A stretch of DNA of 64,000 nucleotides, taken from NCBI RefSeq assembly GCF_028561335.1, contig NZ_JAQQTG010000050.1:1-64000 (forward strand), given 5' to 3'. Of the stretch, positions 52,543 through 62,274 are shown piece by piece (positions within the stretch are counted from its first letter, which is position 1; every line of letters starts with the position of its first letter). This DNA comes from Aequorivita todarodis (GTDB taxonomy: Bacteria; Bacteroidota; Bacteroidia; Flavobacteriales; Flavobacteriaceae). A program made the translations under genes and the position numbers. The notes under the pieces are model-generated. The model did no database searches. It was given only the letters and a program-made list of their open reading frames with translations, and had not been told where the DNA came from.

Positions 52543-55500
52543 ATGAAGTTATACCTGTTAGTTTTTTTCCTTTTTATTGCGGCCATTGGCCATACGCAGG
52601 ATATTTCTTCAAACTATAAAGAGAGGAAGGTTGCGGTGAAAGATACCGTGATTTTGGACAGCTTGGGCATTAATCCGAAACGGTTCGCAATACTGGACAA
52701 AGATGGAAATTCGCCAAACCCTTTCAGTTATAGAATAGATTTCAAAAAAGGAATCATAATTTTTACCGAAGAATTGCAGCAACAGCAGGATTCGCTTACC
52801 ATTCAATATTTGCAGTATCCGGAATTTTTAACGCGGGAATATTTCGCCCTCGACCCAAAAATTATTGTTGAAAATACGGGGCAAATCGATAAGCTGTACT
52901 CTTTGGACGAAAGTACCAATAAAAGCACATTTACCCCTTTTGATGGGTTGAATACTTCGGGGAGTATTTCGCGCGGCATTACCATTGGGAACAATCAAAA
53001 TGCAGTGGTGAACAGCGAACTTGACCTTCAGATTACAGGAAAGTTGAGCGAGAAAGTTTCCATTCGGGCATCGATTCAGGATGCCAATATCCCCACGCAG
53101 GAAGGCGGCTACTCCCAAAGTTTGAATGAATTTGACCAGATTTTTATCGAACTTTTTGGCGAAAACTGGAACATCCGCGCTGGCGATATTGACTTGCAGA
53201 ACAGCAATAGTTATTTCGGCCGATTTACAAAAAAAGTACAGGGAATCTCGCTTGGCGGAACTTTTAACAACGAAGACGGTTCCAAAATTTCAGCTTTTGC
53301 TTCGGGAGCTCTGGTTCGCGGTGTTTTTTCGAAAAGTGAATTTATTGGGCAGGAAGGTAATCAAGGGCCCTATAAATTGGTCGGTCCCAATGGCGAACTT
53401 TATATTTTGGTGGTTTCGGGAAGCGAGCGGGTTTACGTTAACGGACTGCTTTTGCAGCGAGGAGAAAACGAAGATTATGTAATTGATTATAACGCTGGGG
53501 AAATAAAATTCAACCCGACGTATCCGATAACCAGCAATATGCGCATTTCGGTAGAATATCAATATACCGATAGAAGTTACACGCGTTTCATCGGCTACGG
53601 CGGCGGGAATTATATCAGTGAAAACCTTGATTTAGGCGTATATGTTTATTCTGAAAACGACGCAAAAAACCAACCTTTGCAACAAAATCTCACCGAAGAA
53701 CAGGTGGCTATTTTACAGGCCGCCGGCGATGATAAGGATTTGATGACAGCTCCGTCGGCCGTGCCCGATACGTATTCCGAAAACAAAATTCTCTATAAAA
53801 AGGAAATCATCAATGGAGAGGAAGTTTTCGTGTTTTCAAGCAATCCAGAGGATGAACTTTTCAGCGTGCGGTTTTCATTGGTGGGTCCCAATAACGGCGA
53901 TTATGTAATTAGTGAGACCAACGCCATCAGCCGAATTTTTGAATATGTAGCGCCTGTAGATGGTATTCCGCAGGGCAATTATGCGCCGGTTATTCGGCTG
54001 AACGCTCCCGTAAAATTGCAGGTGGGCGGTGTGAACGGAAGCTTTCACCCTTCGGAAAAGACGCGTATCGATTTTGAGGTTGCGGGCAGCCAAAACGACC
54101 TCAACCTTTTTAGCGATATTGACGATAATAATAACGATGGTTTCGCGGGAAGATTGGCTTTTAAACAACGGTTGCTGACCACGGCCGATACCTTAAAAAT
54201 TGACGGTTTCGGCTCGTTGGATTTCGTTCAAAAAGACTTTAGAACCATCGAAAGACTTTACAATATTGAATTCAACCGCGATTGGAACCTTATCAACCCG
54301 ATGGGCAACCAAAGTTTTGTAATATCGGGCGTAGAAGTCTCACACCCGAAAATTGGTGGTGGGCGCTATGAATTCCAAAATTTGAATTATTCTGAAAATT
54401 TCAACGGTACGCGGCACGTGATTTCTTCAGCAATAAAACTTAAAAACTTGCGATTGCAGACCTACGGGAGCTTTCTGAACAGCAAAGCCGATTCCATTTC
54501 CTCCAAATTTATCAGACTGAACAACACGACTACCTATTCTTTTGAAAAAGCTTGGGTGGGCGGCAAAGTGGCTATGGAAGACAACCAGATTAAGGATGTT
54601 TCCCGCGATAGCATTTCGCCCATAAGTCAAAAATTTGCGGCATTCGAGGCTTTTTCGGGCATTGGCGACAGTACGAAGGTTTTTGTGGAAGCGGGCTATC
54701 AGTTTCGGGTGAATGACAGCGTTCGGAACAATATGCTGCAAAAGGTAAATTCATCGAACACCTATTATTTAAAATCACGACTTATAAATACTGAGAACAC
54801 GCAGCTTTCGGCCTTTGCAAATTACAGAACGCTGAAATACGAACCCAATTCGGGAACGGGTATTGACCCAAACGATACGCTGCCCGTAACCATCGACAAG
54901 CGGGAGACCGAACGTTCGCTCAACTCGCGCATTATTTATAACCAAGCACTTTTTGACGGCGGAATTCGTTTAAATACGGCTTTGGAGTCCAACAATGGGG
55001 TAATTCCGCAGCAGGAATTTACCTATGTAAAAACCGAGCCGGGGCAGGGCGTTTACACTTGGATTGATTATAACAACAACGGCATTCAGGAATTGGAGGA
55101 ATTTGAAGTGGCGCAGTTTCAGGACCAAGCCGAATATATTCGGGTGTTGCTTCCCAATCAGGTTTTTATAAAGATTCGGCAGAATAAGTTCAGTCAAATC
55201 CTTACGCTGAATCCGCAAAACTGGTCGAATAAAGAAGGGTTCAAAAAGGTACTTTCACATTTTTACAATCAGACTTCCTATGTTTTGGACCGAAAAGTAA
55301 AGCGGAAAAACGACGGTTTCAACATCAATCCGTTTGAAGATGGCGGCGATGACCAATTGGGATTGACGTTGAATTTTCGCAATGCTTTATTTTTCAATCG
55401 AGGAAAACAGCATTTCACTACGAGTTATACTTTTATTTCTACTTCGGCGGATAATTTACTCGCCGTTGGTTTGCAACGAAATAATCTGAAAAGTCACCAA

Positions 55501-56007
55501 CTCAACTTCAACCATAAATTTTGGAAAAGCTGGCTGTTGAATTTAAAGGGCGCAACCGGCAGCAATGAAAGCCTTTCGGAAAATTTTGCGAATAGAAATT
55601 ACCGTCTCGATTCCTATGAATTCAATCCAAAAATTTCCTATTTATTGAGCCAGCAAACGCGATTTGATGTTTTTTATGAATTTGCAAACCAAGACAACCA
55701 ATTGGGCGAGATGGAAAAGTTGAACCAGCAAACAGTAGGTTTTTCTTTCGCCTATACCAATGCCGAAAAAGTTTCAATAAATGGGGAATTCAATTATATC
55801 GACAATAAGTTTGAGGGCAGTCCTTTTTCGCCTGTGGCCTACCAAATGTTGGAAGGCTTGCAGCCGGGCACCAACTATACGTGGCGCTTGCTTTTTCAGA
55901 AACGGATCACGAAATATTTGGATGCCAATCTTTCCTATTTCGGCAGAAAAAGCGAAACTACCAAAACGGTCCATACGGGCAGTATTCAGTTGCGGGCGTA
56001 TTTTTAA
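52543..56007 (+). CDS. large outer-membrane beta-barrel protein with SprA-like segments
   Basis: 1154 residues. Signal peptide ends after GHTQ (about 19). The first third has segments resembling the type IX translocon channel SprA: ELDLQITGKLSEKVSIRASI, QSLNEFDQIFIELFGENWNI, and RVYVNGLLLQRGENEDYVID followed by YNAGEIKFNPTYPITSNMRI. The last 600 residues alternate strongly and end in an aromatic strand (IQLRAYF), as in outer-membrane barrels. SprA itself is about twice as long, so this is a paralogue-like protein, possibly for secretion or surface attachment. Function unknown. ATG at 52543 is used (the frame one codon earlier is TTG). Confidence 0.7.
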   Translation: MKLYLLVFFLFIAAIGHTQDISSNYKERKVAVKDTVILDSLGINPKRFAILDKDGNSPNPFSYRIDFKKGIIIFTEELQQQQDSLTIQYLQYPEFLTREYFALDPKIIVENTGQIDKLYSLDESTNKSTFTPFDGLNTSGSISRGITIGNNQNAVVNSELDLQITGKLSEKVSIRASIQDANIPTQEGGYSQSLNEFDQIFIELFGENWNIRAGDIDLQNSNSYFGRFTKKVQGISLGGTFNNEDGSKISAFASGALVRGVFSKSEFIGQEGNQGPYKLVGPNGELYILVVSGSERVYVNGLLLQRGENEDYVIDYNAGEIKFNPTYPITSNMRISVEYQYTDRSYTRFIGYGGGNYISENLDLGVYVYSENDAKNQPLQQNLTEEQVAILQAAGDDKDLMTAPSAVPDTYSENKILYKKEIINGEEVFVFSSNPEDELFSVRFSLVGPNNGDYVISETNAISRIFEYVAPVDGIPQGNYAPVIRLNAPVKLQVGGVNGSFHPSEKTRIDFEVAGSQNDLNLFSDIDDNNNDGFAGRLAFKQRLLTTADTLKIDGFGSLDFVQKDFRTIERLYNIEFNRDWNLINPMGNQSFVISGVEVSHPKIGGGRYEFQNLNYSENFNGTRHVISSAIKLKNLRLQTYGSFLNSKADSISSKFIRLNNTTTYSFEKAWVGGKVAMEDNQIKDVSRDSISPISQKFAAFEAFSGIGDSTKVFVEAGYQFRVNDSVRNNMLQKVNSSNTYYLKSRLINTENTQLSAFANYRTLKYEPNSGTGIDPNDTLPVTIDKRETERSLNSRIIYNQALFDGGIRLNTALESNNGVIPQQEFTYVKTEPGQGVYTWIDYNNNGIQELEEFEVAQFQDQAEYIRVLLPNQVFIKIRQNKFSQILTLNPQNWSNKEGFKKVLSHFYNQTSYVLDRKVKRKNDGFNINPFEDGGDDQLGLTLNFRNALFFNRGKQHFTTSYTFISTSADNLLAVGLQRNNLKSHQLNFNHKFWKSWLLNLKGATGSNESLSENFANRNYRLDSYEFNPKISYLLSQQTRFDVFYEFANQDNQLGEMEKLNQQTVGFSFAYTNAEKVSINGEFNYIDNKFEGSPFSPVAYQMLEGLQPGTNYTWRLLFQKRITKYLDANLSYFGRKSETTKTVHTGSIQLRAYF

Positions 56008-56043
56008 TTTTTGTATCTTCATAAATCATTTAAAACCGATTTT

Positions 56044-56412
56044 ATGTTAAAACCGATTCTTGTATTCTTTTCGGCTATAATTCTTTCCTGTGGTTCCACG
56101 AAAAAGCAAACCCAGAATACTTCGGCAGAAGGAACAACTTCCACGGAAGAAACAGTTGACCCACAAAAATTAATGGCGGAGGGTTATATGTTGGGGACAA
56201 TTGTATATTCCGACAAGGAAGGCGACTGCCCGTACACGATACAGATGCCGGGCGATAAAATGGAATTTTACTATTTGGATCCCATCAATTTGGAGGAAAA
56301 ATTTAAAGTGGACGGACAGAAAGTATGGATAAAATTTAACGGCTTACGAAGAATGAACCGATGTGATAAAGCAACCCCCGCAGAAATAGTTGACATAAAA
56401 AAAGGAGGATAA
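56044..56412 (+). CDS. small lipoprotein of unknown function
   Basis: 122 residues. MLKPILVFFSAIILSC is a lipoprotein signal (Cys16), followed by a Thr/Glu-rich linker and a compact C-terminal domain with GDCPYTIQMPGDKMEFYYLD and a Cys near the end. No family recognised. It is 36 bp downstream of the SprA-like gene and may be co-transcribed. ATG at 56044 is preferred to the TTG eleven codons upstream. Confidence 0.75.
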   Translation: MLKPILVFFSAIILSCGSTKKQTQNTSAEGTTSTEETVDPQKLMAEGYMLGTIVYSDKEGDCPYTIQMPGDKMEFYYLDPINLEEKFKVDGQKVWIKFNGLRRMNRCDKATPAEIVDIKKGG

Positions 56413-56425
56413 CCAAATATCCTCC
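56404..56425 (+). terminator. weak hairpin overlapping the lipoprotein stop codon
   Basis: GGAGGATA and TATCCTCC arms around six bases, overlapping the stop. No T-run follows, so termination is uncertain. Confidence 0.45.
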
Positions 56426-56459
56426 TCCTTCAAAATATAGAATTAACCACTTAAAAAAA

Positions 56460-57998
56460 TTATTCGGAAAGCCAGTTTTTATACGAAATGGTTTCCTTCA
56501 TTTTTTCTGAAATCGCTGCAATAGAGATTCGTTCCTGTTCCATCGTGTCGCGATAGCGAATCGTTACGGTATTGTCTTCAATAGTTTGATGGTCCACGGT
56601 AATGCAGAATGGCGTTCCAGCTGCGTCTTGGCGACGGTAGCGTCTTCCCACGGCATCTTTTTCGTCATAGATTACGTTGTAATCCCATTGCAGATCGTCA
56701 ATTATTTTTTGGGCAATTTCGGGCAGACCGTCCTTTTTCACCAAAGGTAAAACGGCAGCTTTTACGGGTGCCAATATTGCCGGAAGTTTCAAAACGGTAC
56801 GCACGCTTCCGTCTTCCAAAGTTTCATCCTGTAGCGAATTGCTCAAAACGGCGAGGAACATCCTGTCCAGACCGATGGAGGTTTCAACCACATACGGAAC
56901 ATAACTTTCATTTAATTCTGGATCAAAGAATTGCAGTTTTTTTCCAGAGAATTTTTCGTGTGCCTTTAAGTCGAAATCGGTGCGGGAATGGATGCCCTCC
57001 AATTCCTTAAAGCCGAAAGGAAAGTTGAATTCAATATCTGCCGCGGCATTGGCGTAATGTGCCAGTTTTTCGTGGTCGTGGAAACGGTAGTTTTCTTCGC
57101 CCATACCTAACGAAAGGTGCCACTTTAATCGGGTTTCCTTCCAGTATTCGTACCATTTCAGCTCTTCGCCCGGACGTACAAAAAATTGCATCTCCATCTG
57201 TTCAAACTCACGCATACGGAAGATAAACTGTCGCGCAACAATTTCGTTACGGAAGGCTTTCCCTGTTTGTGCGATTCCGAAAGGAATTTTCATCCTGCCG
57301 CTTTTTTGCACGTTCAGAAAGTTCACGAAAATACCTTGGGCGGTTTCCGGGCGGAGGTAAAGGTCCATGGCACTTTCGGCGGAAGCGCCCAGTTTGGTGC
57401 CAAACATTAAATTGAACTGTCGCACCTCGGTCCAGTTTTTTGAACCGGTTTCGGGATCGGCAATTCCAAGTTCTTCGATCAAAGCCTTTACATCTGCCAA
57501 GTCTTCCTTTTCAAGCGAACGGGCCAGGCGTTCCAAAACGGTGCGCTGTTCCTCAAGATAGCGAACTACACGGGGATTTGTAGTAATAAACTGCGCTTCG
57601 TCAAAGCTATCGCCAAAACGGCCTTTGGCTTTTTCAATTTCCTTTTGGGCTTTTTGGTTCAGCTTTTCGGCGTAATCTTCAATAAGCACATCGGCGCGGT
57701 AGCGTTTTTTGGAATCCTTGTTGTCAATCAACGGGTCGTTGAAAGCATCAACGTGGCCGGAAGCCTTCCAGGTTGTGGGGTGCATCAGGATTGCGGCATC
57801 GATACCCACAATATTTTGGTGCATATAGACCATGCTGCGCCACCAGTATTCGCGAATGTTTTTCTTGAGTTCTACACCATTTTGGGCGTAATCATAAACC
57901 GCGCTGAGGCCGTCGTAGATTTCGCTGGATGCGAAAATATAGCCGTACTCCTTTGCGTGGGAGACTACTTTCTTAAATTGATCGTCGTTGTTTGCCAT
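56460..57998 (-). CDS. glyS: glycyl-tRNA synthetase
   Basis: 512 residues of the single-chain alpha2 class II enzyme (as in Bacillus or eukaryotes). FKKVVSHAKEYGYIFASSEI begins the catalytic core; RPETAQGIFVNFLNVQKS, QTGKAFRNEIVARQFIFRMR and the C-terminal anticodon-binding domain (LPLVKKDGLPEIAQKIIDDL) follow. The frame is open 12 codons upstream, but ATG at 57998 gives the normal start MANNDDQFKK. Charges tRNA-Gly. Confidence 0.95.
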   Translation of the reverse strand: MANNDDQFKKVVSHAKEYGYIFASSEIYDGLSAVYDYAQNGVELKKNIREYWWRSMVYMHQNIVGIDAAILMHPTTWKASGHVDAFNDPLIDNKDSKKRYRADVLIEDYAEKLNQKAQKEIEKAKGRFGDSFDEAQFITTNPRVVRYLEEQRTVLERLARSLEKEDLADVKALIEELGIADPETGSKNWTEVRQFNLMFGTKLGASAESAMDLYLRPETAQGIFVNFLNVQKSGRMKIPFGIAQTGKAFRNEIVARQFIFRMREFEQMEMQFFVRPGEELKWYEYWKETRLKWHLSLGMGEENYRFHDHEKLAHYANAAADIEFNFPFGFKELEGIHSRTDFDLKAHEKFSGKKLQFFDPELNESYVPYVVETSIGLDRMFLAVLSNSLQDETLEDGSVRTVLKLPAILAPVKAAVLPLVKKDGLPEIAQKIIDDLQWDYNVIYDEKDAVGRRYRRQDAAGTPFCITVDHQTIEDNTVTIRYRDTMEQERISIAAISEKMKETISYKNWLSE

Positions 57999-58014
57999 AG
58001 AGCGCAAAAGTATG

Positions 58015-58128
58015 AAAAGCCCCCTAACCCCCAAAGGGGTAACTAAAAAAAGAACCCCGAAATATTTTAATTTATCGGGGTTCTTTTTAGCGATAAGCTT
58101 GTAATTCCCCCTTTGGGGGCATGGGCTT
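58015..58128. repeat. GC-rich hairpin mosaic, copy C, around a terminator
   Basis: Outer arms AAGCCC and GGGCTT; CCCCCAAAGGGG and TCCCCCTTTGGGGG occur near each end. The terminator at 58047-58088 lies in the middle. Relationship to copies at 47696 and 50358 is through these GC cores. Confidence 0.65.
58047..58088. terminator. terminator downstream of the coiled-coil membrane protein gene
   Basis: A 14-bp stem AAAAAGAACCCCGA / TCGGGGTTCTTTTT around a 14-nt AT-rich loop, usable on either strand. It lies between the minus-strand gene at 58127 and glyS. Confidence 0.85.
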
Positions 58129-59014
58129 ATTTAAGCTCCATAGTAGTAGTTGCGATTTGGTTCGGGCCATCAAAAAGATTGAGGGTATATCTTCCTTCCA
58201 CAAGATCGGCCTCGGAAGCATTTACGAGAATACAAACATCAAGTTCTTCATTTTCATAAAAAACGTTTGTTGAAGCACTGTAGTTTAGGTTTTTGTCTTC
58301 AAATTGTTTCACGGTATTGTCGCCCATCATTTTGTTTTTTGGGTTTATAACCTGTACGTAAAGAATTCTATCCCCTTTTTGGGCAATAGCATTTGGAGCT
58401 AACGTAAAACAAGCTCTAATTTTGTCGGCACGGCTTGCGCGTTTTGTATCTACAACCTTTCCGTTATTTCTAATAATAACAGCTTCTCCACGTAAATCCG
58501 TAGCCTTAACAATGGAACCTTTTTTAATGGTTTCGGTCATCGCCATATTTTCTTGGCTTACGGAATCCACCACCATTCTGGTATTAGTTAGTTCAGTAGA
58601 AGTACTGTCGCGTTCCATGGCAAGTTGCTTGTTCGCGGCTATCAAACTATCCGCACGTTTAAAAAGCATAGTGCGTTCTTGTTTTAGCCTGCCCACTTCA
58701 GCTTTGTACCTTTCAATCAAGCCAATATTTGCCTTTGCGTCCTTTACAGAATCCAAAAGAACCGTAATTCTTTCCCTGGCGGCGAGCAAATCTTTATCCT
58801 TGAGTTCATTATCCTTGATTACTTCGTCATAATTAGCAATTAAGCCCTCTAATTCCTGCTCGATGTCTGCTTTTTGTGTTTCAAGATTTGAAATCGTAGA
58901 TTTATTGTCGTTGAACAATGTTACGGTATAAACCGCCAAGGCAATAAGCAAAACCGAAAGAACCCCGATGAGGATCTTGAATTTACCACTATTGTTTTCG
59001 TTTTCAGTACTCAT
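58127..59014 (-). CDS. coiled-coil membrane-anchored protein of unknown function
   Basis: 295 residues. One membrane helix near 13-33 (ILIGVLSVLLIALAVYTVTL), then a coiled coil (about 37-165) rich in Glu/Lys/Leu heptads, and a C-terminal beta-rich domain of about 120 residues (GEAVIIRNNGKVVDTKRASR; RILYVQVINPKNKMMGDNTV). Probably periplasm-facing. I recall similar proteins in many Flavobacteriaceae but no function. Monocistronic, divergent from comF. Confidence 0.8.
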   Translation of the reverse strand: MSTENENNSGKFKILIGVLSVLLIALAVYTVTLFNDNKSTISNLETQKADIEQELEGLIANYDEVIKDNELKDKDLLAARERITVLLDSVKDAKANIGLIERYKAEVGRLKQERTMLFKRADSLIAANKQLAMERDSTSTELTNTRMVVDSVSQENMAMTETIKKGSIVKATDLRGEAVIIRNNGKVVDTKRASRADKIRACFTLAPNAIAQKGDRILYVQVINPKNKMMGDNTVKQFEDKNLNYSASTNVFYENEELDVCILVNASEADLVEGRYTLNLFDGPNQIATTTMELK

Positions 59015-59097
59015 AATTAATAAGTTAAGTTTAGGTGGTAAAAGTAGGTAGGTATTTCTTTAACAAACGTTTACAAAATGGTAAAAATTCTTAAAAT

Positions 59098-59760
59098 ATG
59101 TTAAATCTTCTTTTTCCCAAAGTATGTGCTGGCTGTAAGGGCCAACTTCTCATGGGAGAATCGGTGCTCTGTTTGGAATGTATTCATTCACTTCCCATGG
59201 CTTCCTTTCACAAAACGGAAAGTGACATGCTGAAGGATAAATTCTATGGAAGATTTCTGGTAAAAAATGCAACGGCGTTAATTTATTTTCAGAAAAGAGG
59301 GCTAACACAGGAATTGTTGCACAATTTAAAATATCGCGGAAAAAAGGAAATAAGTTCATTCTTCGGGAAATGGCTGGGCGCGGAATTGGCAGAAAACCAT
59401 CATTACAAAGCGATAGAAATGGTAATCCCTGTTCCTTTGCACCAGCAAAAGTTGAAGAAACGGGGCTTTAACCAAGTGGAAGGATTCGGAAAGGAAATTG
59501 CTTTGGCTTTAAATGTTCCATATCGGGATGATATTTTGATAAAAATCTCCAAAACGGGTTCCCAGGTTTTCAAAACACGAATCCTGCGTTTTGAGGCGGA
59601 AGAGGTTTTTTCTATTCAAAACCTGGAAGCCATAAAGAACAAGCACGTGCTGCTGGTTGACGATATAATAACCACGGGAGCCACGCTGGAAAAATGTGCG
59701 CTGCAACTCTTGAAAGGTAAAAACGTATGCGTCAGCATTGCTACGATTGCAGTTGCGTAA
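59098..59760 (+). CDS. comF: ComF-family phosphoribosyltransferase-like protein
   Basis: 220 residues. An N-terminal zinc-binding pair CAGC and CLEC precedes the PRTase domain, whose PRPP motif is VLLVDDIITTGATLEKC near the C-terminus. ComF homologues are needed for DNA uptake in naturally competent bacteria, but here there is no neighbouring competence gene. Followed by a hairpin of heptamers and a lipoprotein gene. Confidence 0.9.
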   Translation: MLNLLFPKVCAGCKGQLLMGESVLCLECIHSLPMASFHKTESDMLKDKFYGRFLVKNATALIYFQKRGLTQELLHNLKYRGKKEISSFFGKWLGAELAENHHYKAIEMVIPVPLHQQKLKKRGFNQVEGFGKEIALALNVPYRDDILIKISKTGSQVFKTRILRFEAEEVFSIQNLEAIKNKHVLLVDDIITTGATLEKCALQLLKGKNVCVSIATIAVA

Positions 59761-59762
59761 AA

Positions 59763-59851
59763 GTTAATGGTTAATGGTTAATAGTTATTTGTTATTGATT
59801 AATTTTGAAACTTTCCCATTGGCAACAACTTTTAACAAATAACAATTAACG
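59763..59851 (+). repeat. inverted heptamer arrays before a TTG start
   Basis: Left, GTTAATG twice, GTTAATA, GTTATTT, GTTATTG and a degenerate unit (59763-59804); right, TTTAACA, AATAACA, ATTAACG (59831-59851). The halves are complementary and could form a long hairpin ending three bases before the TTG start of the next gene. Confidence 0.8.
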
Positions 59852-59854
59852 CTT

Positions 59855-61459
59855 TTGAAACACCGCCTCCTTTATATACCCATCGCATTTCTGTTTATGC
59901 TATCTTTTGTGGACTGTGCAAAAAAAGGAACGCCCTCGGGCGGGCCGAGGGATACCATTCCGCCCATAATCGTTAGGAGCAGCCCCGAAAATTACAGTAC
60001 AAATTTTACGGGAGATGAAATTGAAATCCGTTTTGATGAATATATAAAGCTGAAAGATTTAAACAAGGAGCTCATCATTTCCCCACCGATGAAATATACG
60101 CCCGTCATCACGCCGCTCAGCACTTCAAAAACCCTGAAGATTAAATTGATAGACACTTTAAAGCCGAGCACAACCTATTCCTTCAATTTTGGGAAGAGCA
60201 TTGTGGACAATAATGAAGGAAACCAGTTTGAGTATTTTAAATATGTTTTTTCCACGGGAAGTTATATCGATAGCTTAAAACTTTCCGGAACTGTTAAGGA
60301 TGCCGAGCTCATAGCCCCCGAAATTCCCACAACCGTAATGCTTTATGAGGTGAACGAAACATTTAATGATTCATTGGTTTATTCCGAAAAGCCAACGTAT
60401 ATAACCGTTACAAAAGACAGCACGGGCACGTTTGAATTGACCAATTTAAAGGAAGGGAACTATTTGTTGCTCGCTTTAAAAGAAAAAAATAATGACTACA
60501 CTTTTCAACCGAAAAACGATAAGATTGGGTTTGTAAACGAAATGATCACCGTGCCTTCAGATTCCACATATTCATTGACCCTTTTTAAGGAAACCCCCGA
60601 CTACAAAGTAGCGCGGCCCAGTCAGGTTGGCAGAAACCACATTGTTTTTGGTTATGAGGGACGCGCAGATAGTTTAAACATCGAAGTGCTTTCCGAAGTT
60701 CCGCAGGATTTTGTTTCCACAATTTTTAAGGACGAAAAGAAGGACACGCTCCACTATTGGTTTAAGCCTGCCATTGAAGCCGATTCGTTGGTTTTTAAGA
60801 TTGCGAATGGAAATATAATTGATACCGCCACAGTAAGAATGCGCGAACTTTATAAAGATTCGCTGAATATTTCGGCAATAAAAACGGGTGTTTTAAAATT
60901 GAAGGACACCTTTAAACTCCGCGCCAACACACCATTCGTTTCTTTCGATGCCGAAAAATTTCAGGTAATGGCAAAGGATTCTTCCCTAATTGAACCTACG
61001 GTAAAACTAAACAGCGAGTACAACTGGGCCGAAGTTTTCTTTCCAAAAACCGAAGACCAAAGCTATCAGATAAAGGTCTTTCCGGGGGCACTGACCGATT
61101 TTTTTGAGAAGACGAATGACACCCTTCAATTTAGTATAAACACAAGACTTGCTTCAGACTACGGAACACTGAATCTTACCTTAATAAACGTAGATCGTTT
61201 CCCTATTATAGTGCAAATGGTTGATAAAAAGTACAATGTTGTGGCGGAAGAATTTCTATCCGAAAACAAAACTGTGTTTTTTGACGAACTTTCTCCCGAC
61301 AAATATTTCCTTAGAATTATTTATGACGACAATCAAAACGGCAAATGGGACACCGGCAGCTTCCTAAACCGAAAGGAACCCGAAAAAATAATCTATTACC
61401 CAAAACAAATTGAAGTGCGCGCCAATTGGAGCTTGAATGAAACTTTTACGTTAAAGTAA
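59855..61459 (+). CDS. Ig-like (Big_5) lipoprotein
   Basis: 534 residues, TTG start. Signal MKHRLLYIPIAFLFMLSFVD ends at a lipobox Cys. KKGTPSGGPRDTIPPIIVRS and FTGDEIEIRFDEYIKLKDL begin an Ig-like Big_5 domain (about 35-130) found in many Bacteroidota surface lipoproteins. Repeated beta-sandwich segments follow; the last 100 residues contain DDNQNGKWDTG, a calcium-binding-like loop. Role unknown. Overlaps the 3' end of the convergent amidase gene by 14 nt. Confidence 0.85.
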   Translation: MKHRLLYIPIAFLFMLSFVDCAKKGTPSGGPRDTIPPIIVRSSPENYSTNFTGDEIEIRFDEYIKLKDLNKELIISPPMKYTPVITPLSTSKTLKIKLIDTLKPSTTYSFNFGKSIVDNNEGNQFEYFKYVFSTGSYIDSLKLSGTVKDAELIAPEIPTTVMLYEVNETFNDSLVYSEKPTYITVTKDSTGTFELTNLKEGNYLLLALKEKNNDYTFQPKNDKIGFVNEMITVPSDSTYSLTLFKETPDYKVARPSQVGRNHIVFGYEGRADSLNIEVLSEVPQDFVSTIFKDEKKDTLHYWFKPAIEADSLVFKIANGNIIDTATVRMRELYKDSLNISAIKTGVLKLKDTFKLRANTPFVSFDAEKFQVMAKDSSLIEPTVKLNSEYNWAEVFFPKTEDQSYQIKVFPGALTDFFEKTNDTLQFSINTRLASDYGTLNLTLINVDRFPIIVQMVDKKYNVVAEEFLSENKTVFFDELSPDKYFLRIIYDDNQNGKWDTGSFLNRKEPEKIIYYPKQIEVRANWSLNETFTLK

Positions 61460-62222
61460 ACTTATCGCGATCATTCAAAAACTGCAAATGCTTCCGGTTG
61501 CTCTCAATGTGCTCCTTGGATAAAGTTACCGTTTCAATAAACTCATCAAAAGCGGAAGGGGAAACCTGTTTTCCCAAAACGTCATAAACCGCCGAATGGC
61601 CTACATATTCGTGGTCATTGCCGTCAAAACCCACGCGGTTTACGCCCACGCAGTAGCTCATATTTTCAATGGCCCGTGCACGAAGCAGCGTATCCCAAGC
61701 AACGGTACGCACTTTTGGCCAGTTGGCTACATAAATTAAAACGTCATAATCTTCGGTATTTCTGGACCATACAGGGAAACGCAGATCGTAACAAATGAGC
61801 GGGCAGATTTTCCAGCCTTTGTAATTTACGATTAAACGCTCCTTACCTGCGGTGTATGTTTCATTTTCCTTTGCCAAGGTGAAGGTGTGCTTTTTGTCGT
61901 ATTTTTCATAAGTGCCATCGGGCAAAACGAAAAAGAGGCGATTGTAGAATTTGTCATTTTCTGAAATAATCACGCTGCCGGTAATGGCGCAGTTGTGTTT
62001 CCGGGCTTCGGAAATCATCCAGTTTAAACTGTCGCCATCATTGGGTTCGGCAAGTTTTTTGGCATTCATCGAAAATCCGGTAGTGAACATTTCTGGCAGG
62101 ACTATCAAATCTGTTTCCCCTTCAAAGGTTTGGAATTTCTTTGAAAACAATTCCCTATTGGCCGATGCGTTTTCCCAAATTAGTTCACTTTGAACAAGCG
62201 TTATTTTTAAATCGGTTTTCAT
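61446..62222 (-). CDS. omega-amidase (nitrilase family)
   Basis: 258 residues. The Glu-Lys-Cys triad is visible: Glu in VLPEMFTTGFSMN, Lys in YDKKHTF, Cys in LICYDLRFPVW. Such enzymes hydrolyse alpha-ketosuccinamate or alpha-ketoglutaramate. Its neighbour upstream on the same strand, 52 bp away, is a methionine/glutamine aminotransferase, whose keto product is deamidated by omega-amidase. The pairing is well known in methionine salvage and glutamine transamination. Confidence 0.9.
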   Translation of the reverse strand: MKTDLKITLVQSELIWENASANRELFSKKFQTFEGETDLIVLPEMFTTGFSMNAKKLAEPNDGDSLNWMISEARKHNCAITGSVIISENDKFYNRLFFVLPDGTYEKYDKKHTFTLAKENETYTAGKERLIVNYKGWKICPLICYDLRFPVWSRNTEDYDVLIYVANWPKVRTVAWDTLLRARAIENMSYCVGVNRVGFDGNDHEYVGHSAVYDVLGKQVSPSAFDEFIETVTLSKEHIESNRKHLQFLNDRDKFTLT

Positions 62223-62274
62223 TTTTTTCTTTTAAAAGTACGGTTTCCTTTTAATACCAACATACAAAATAATC

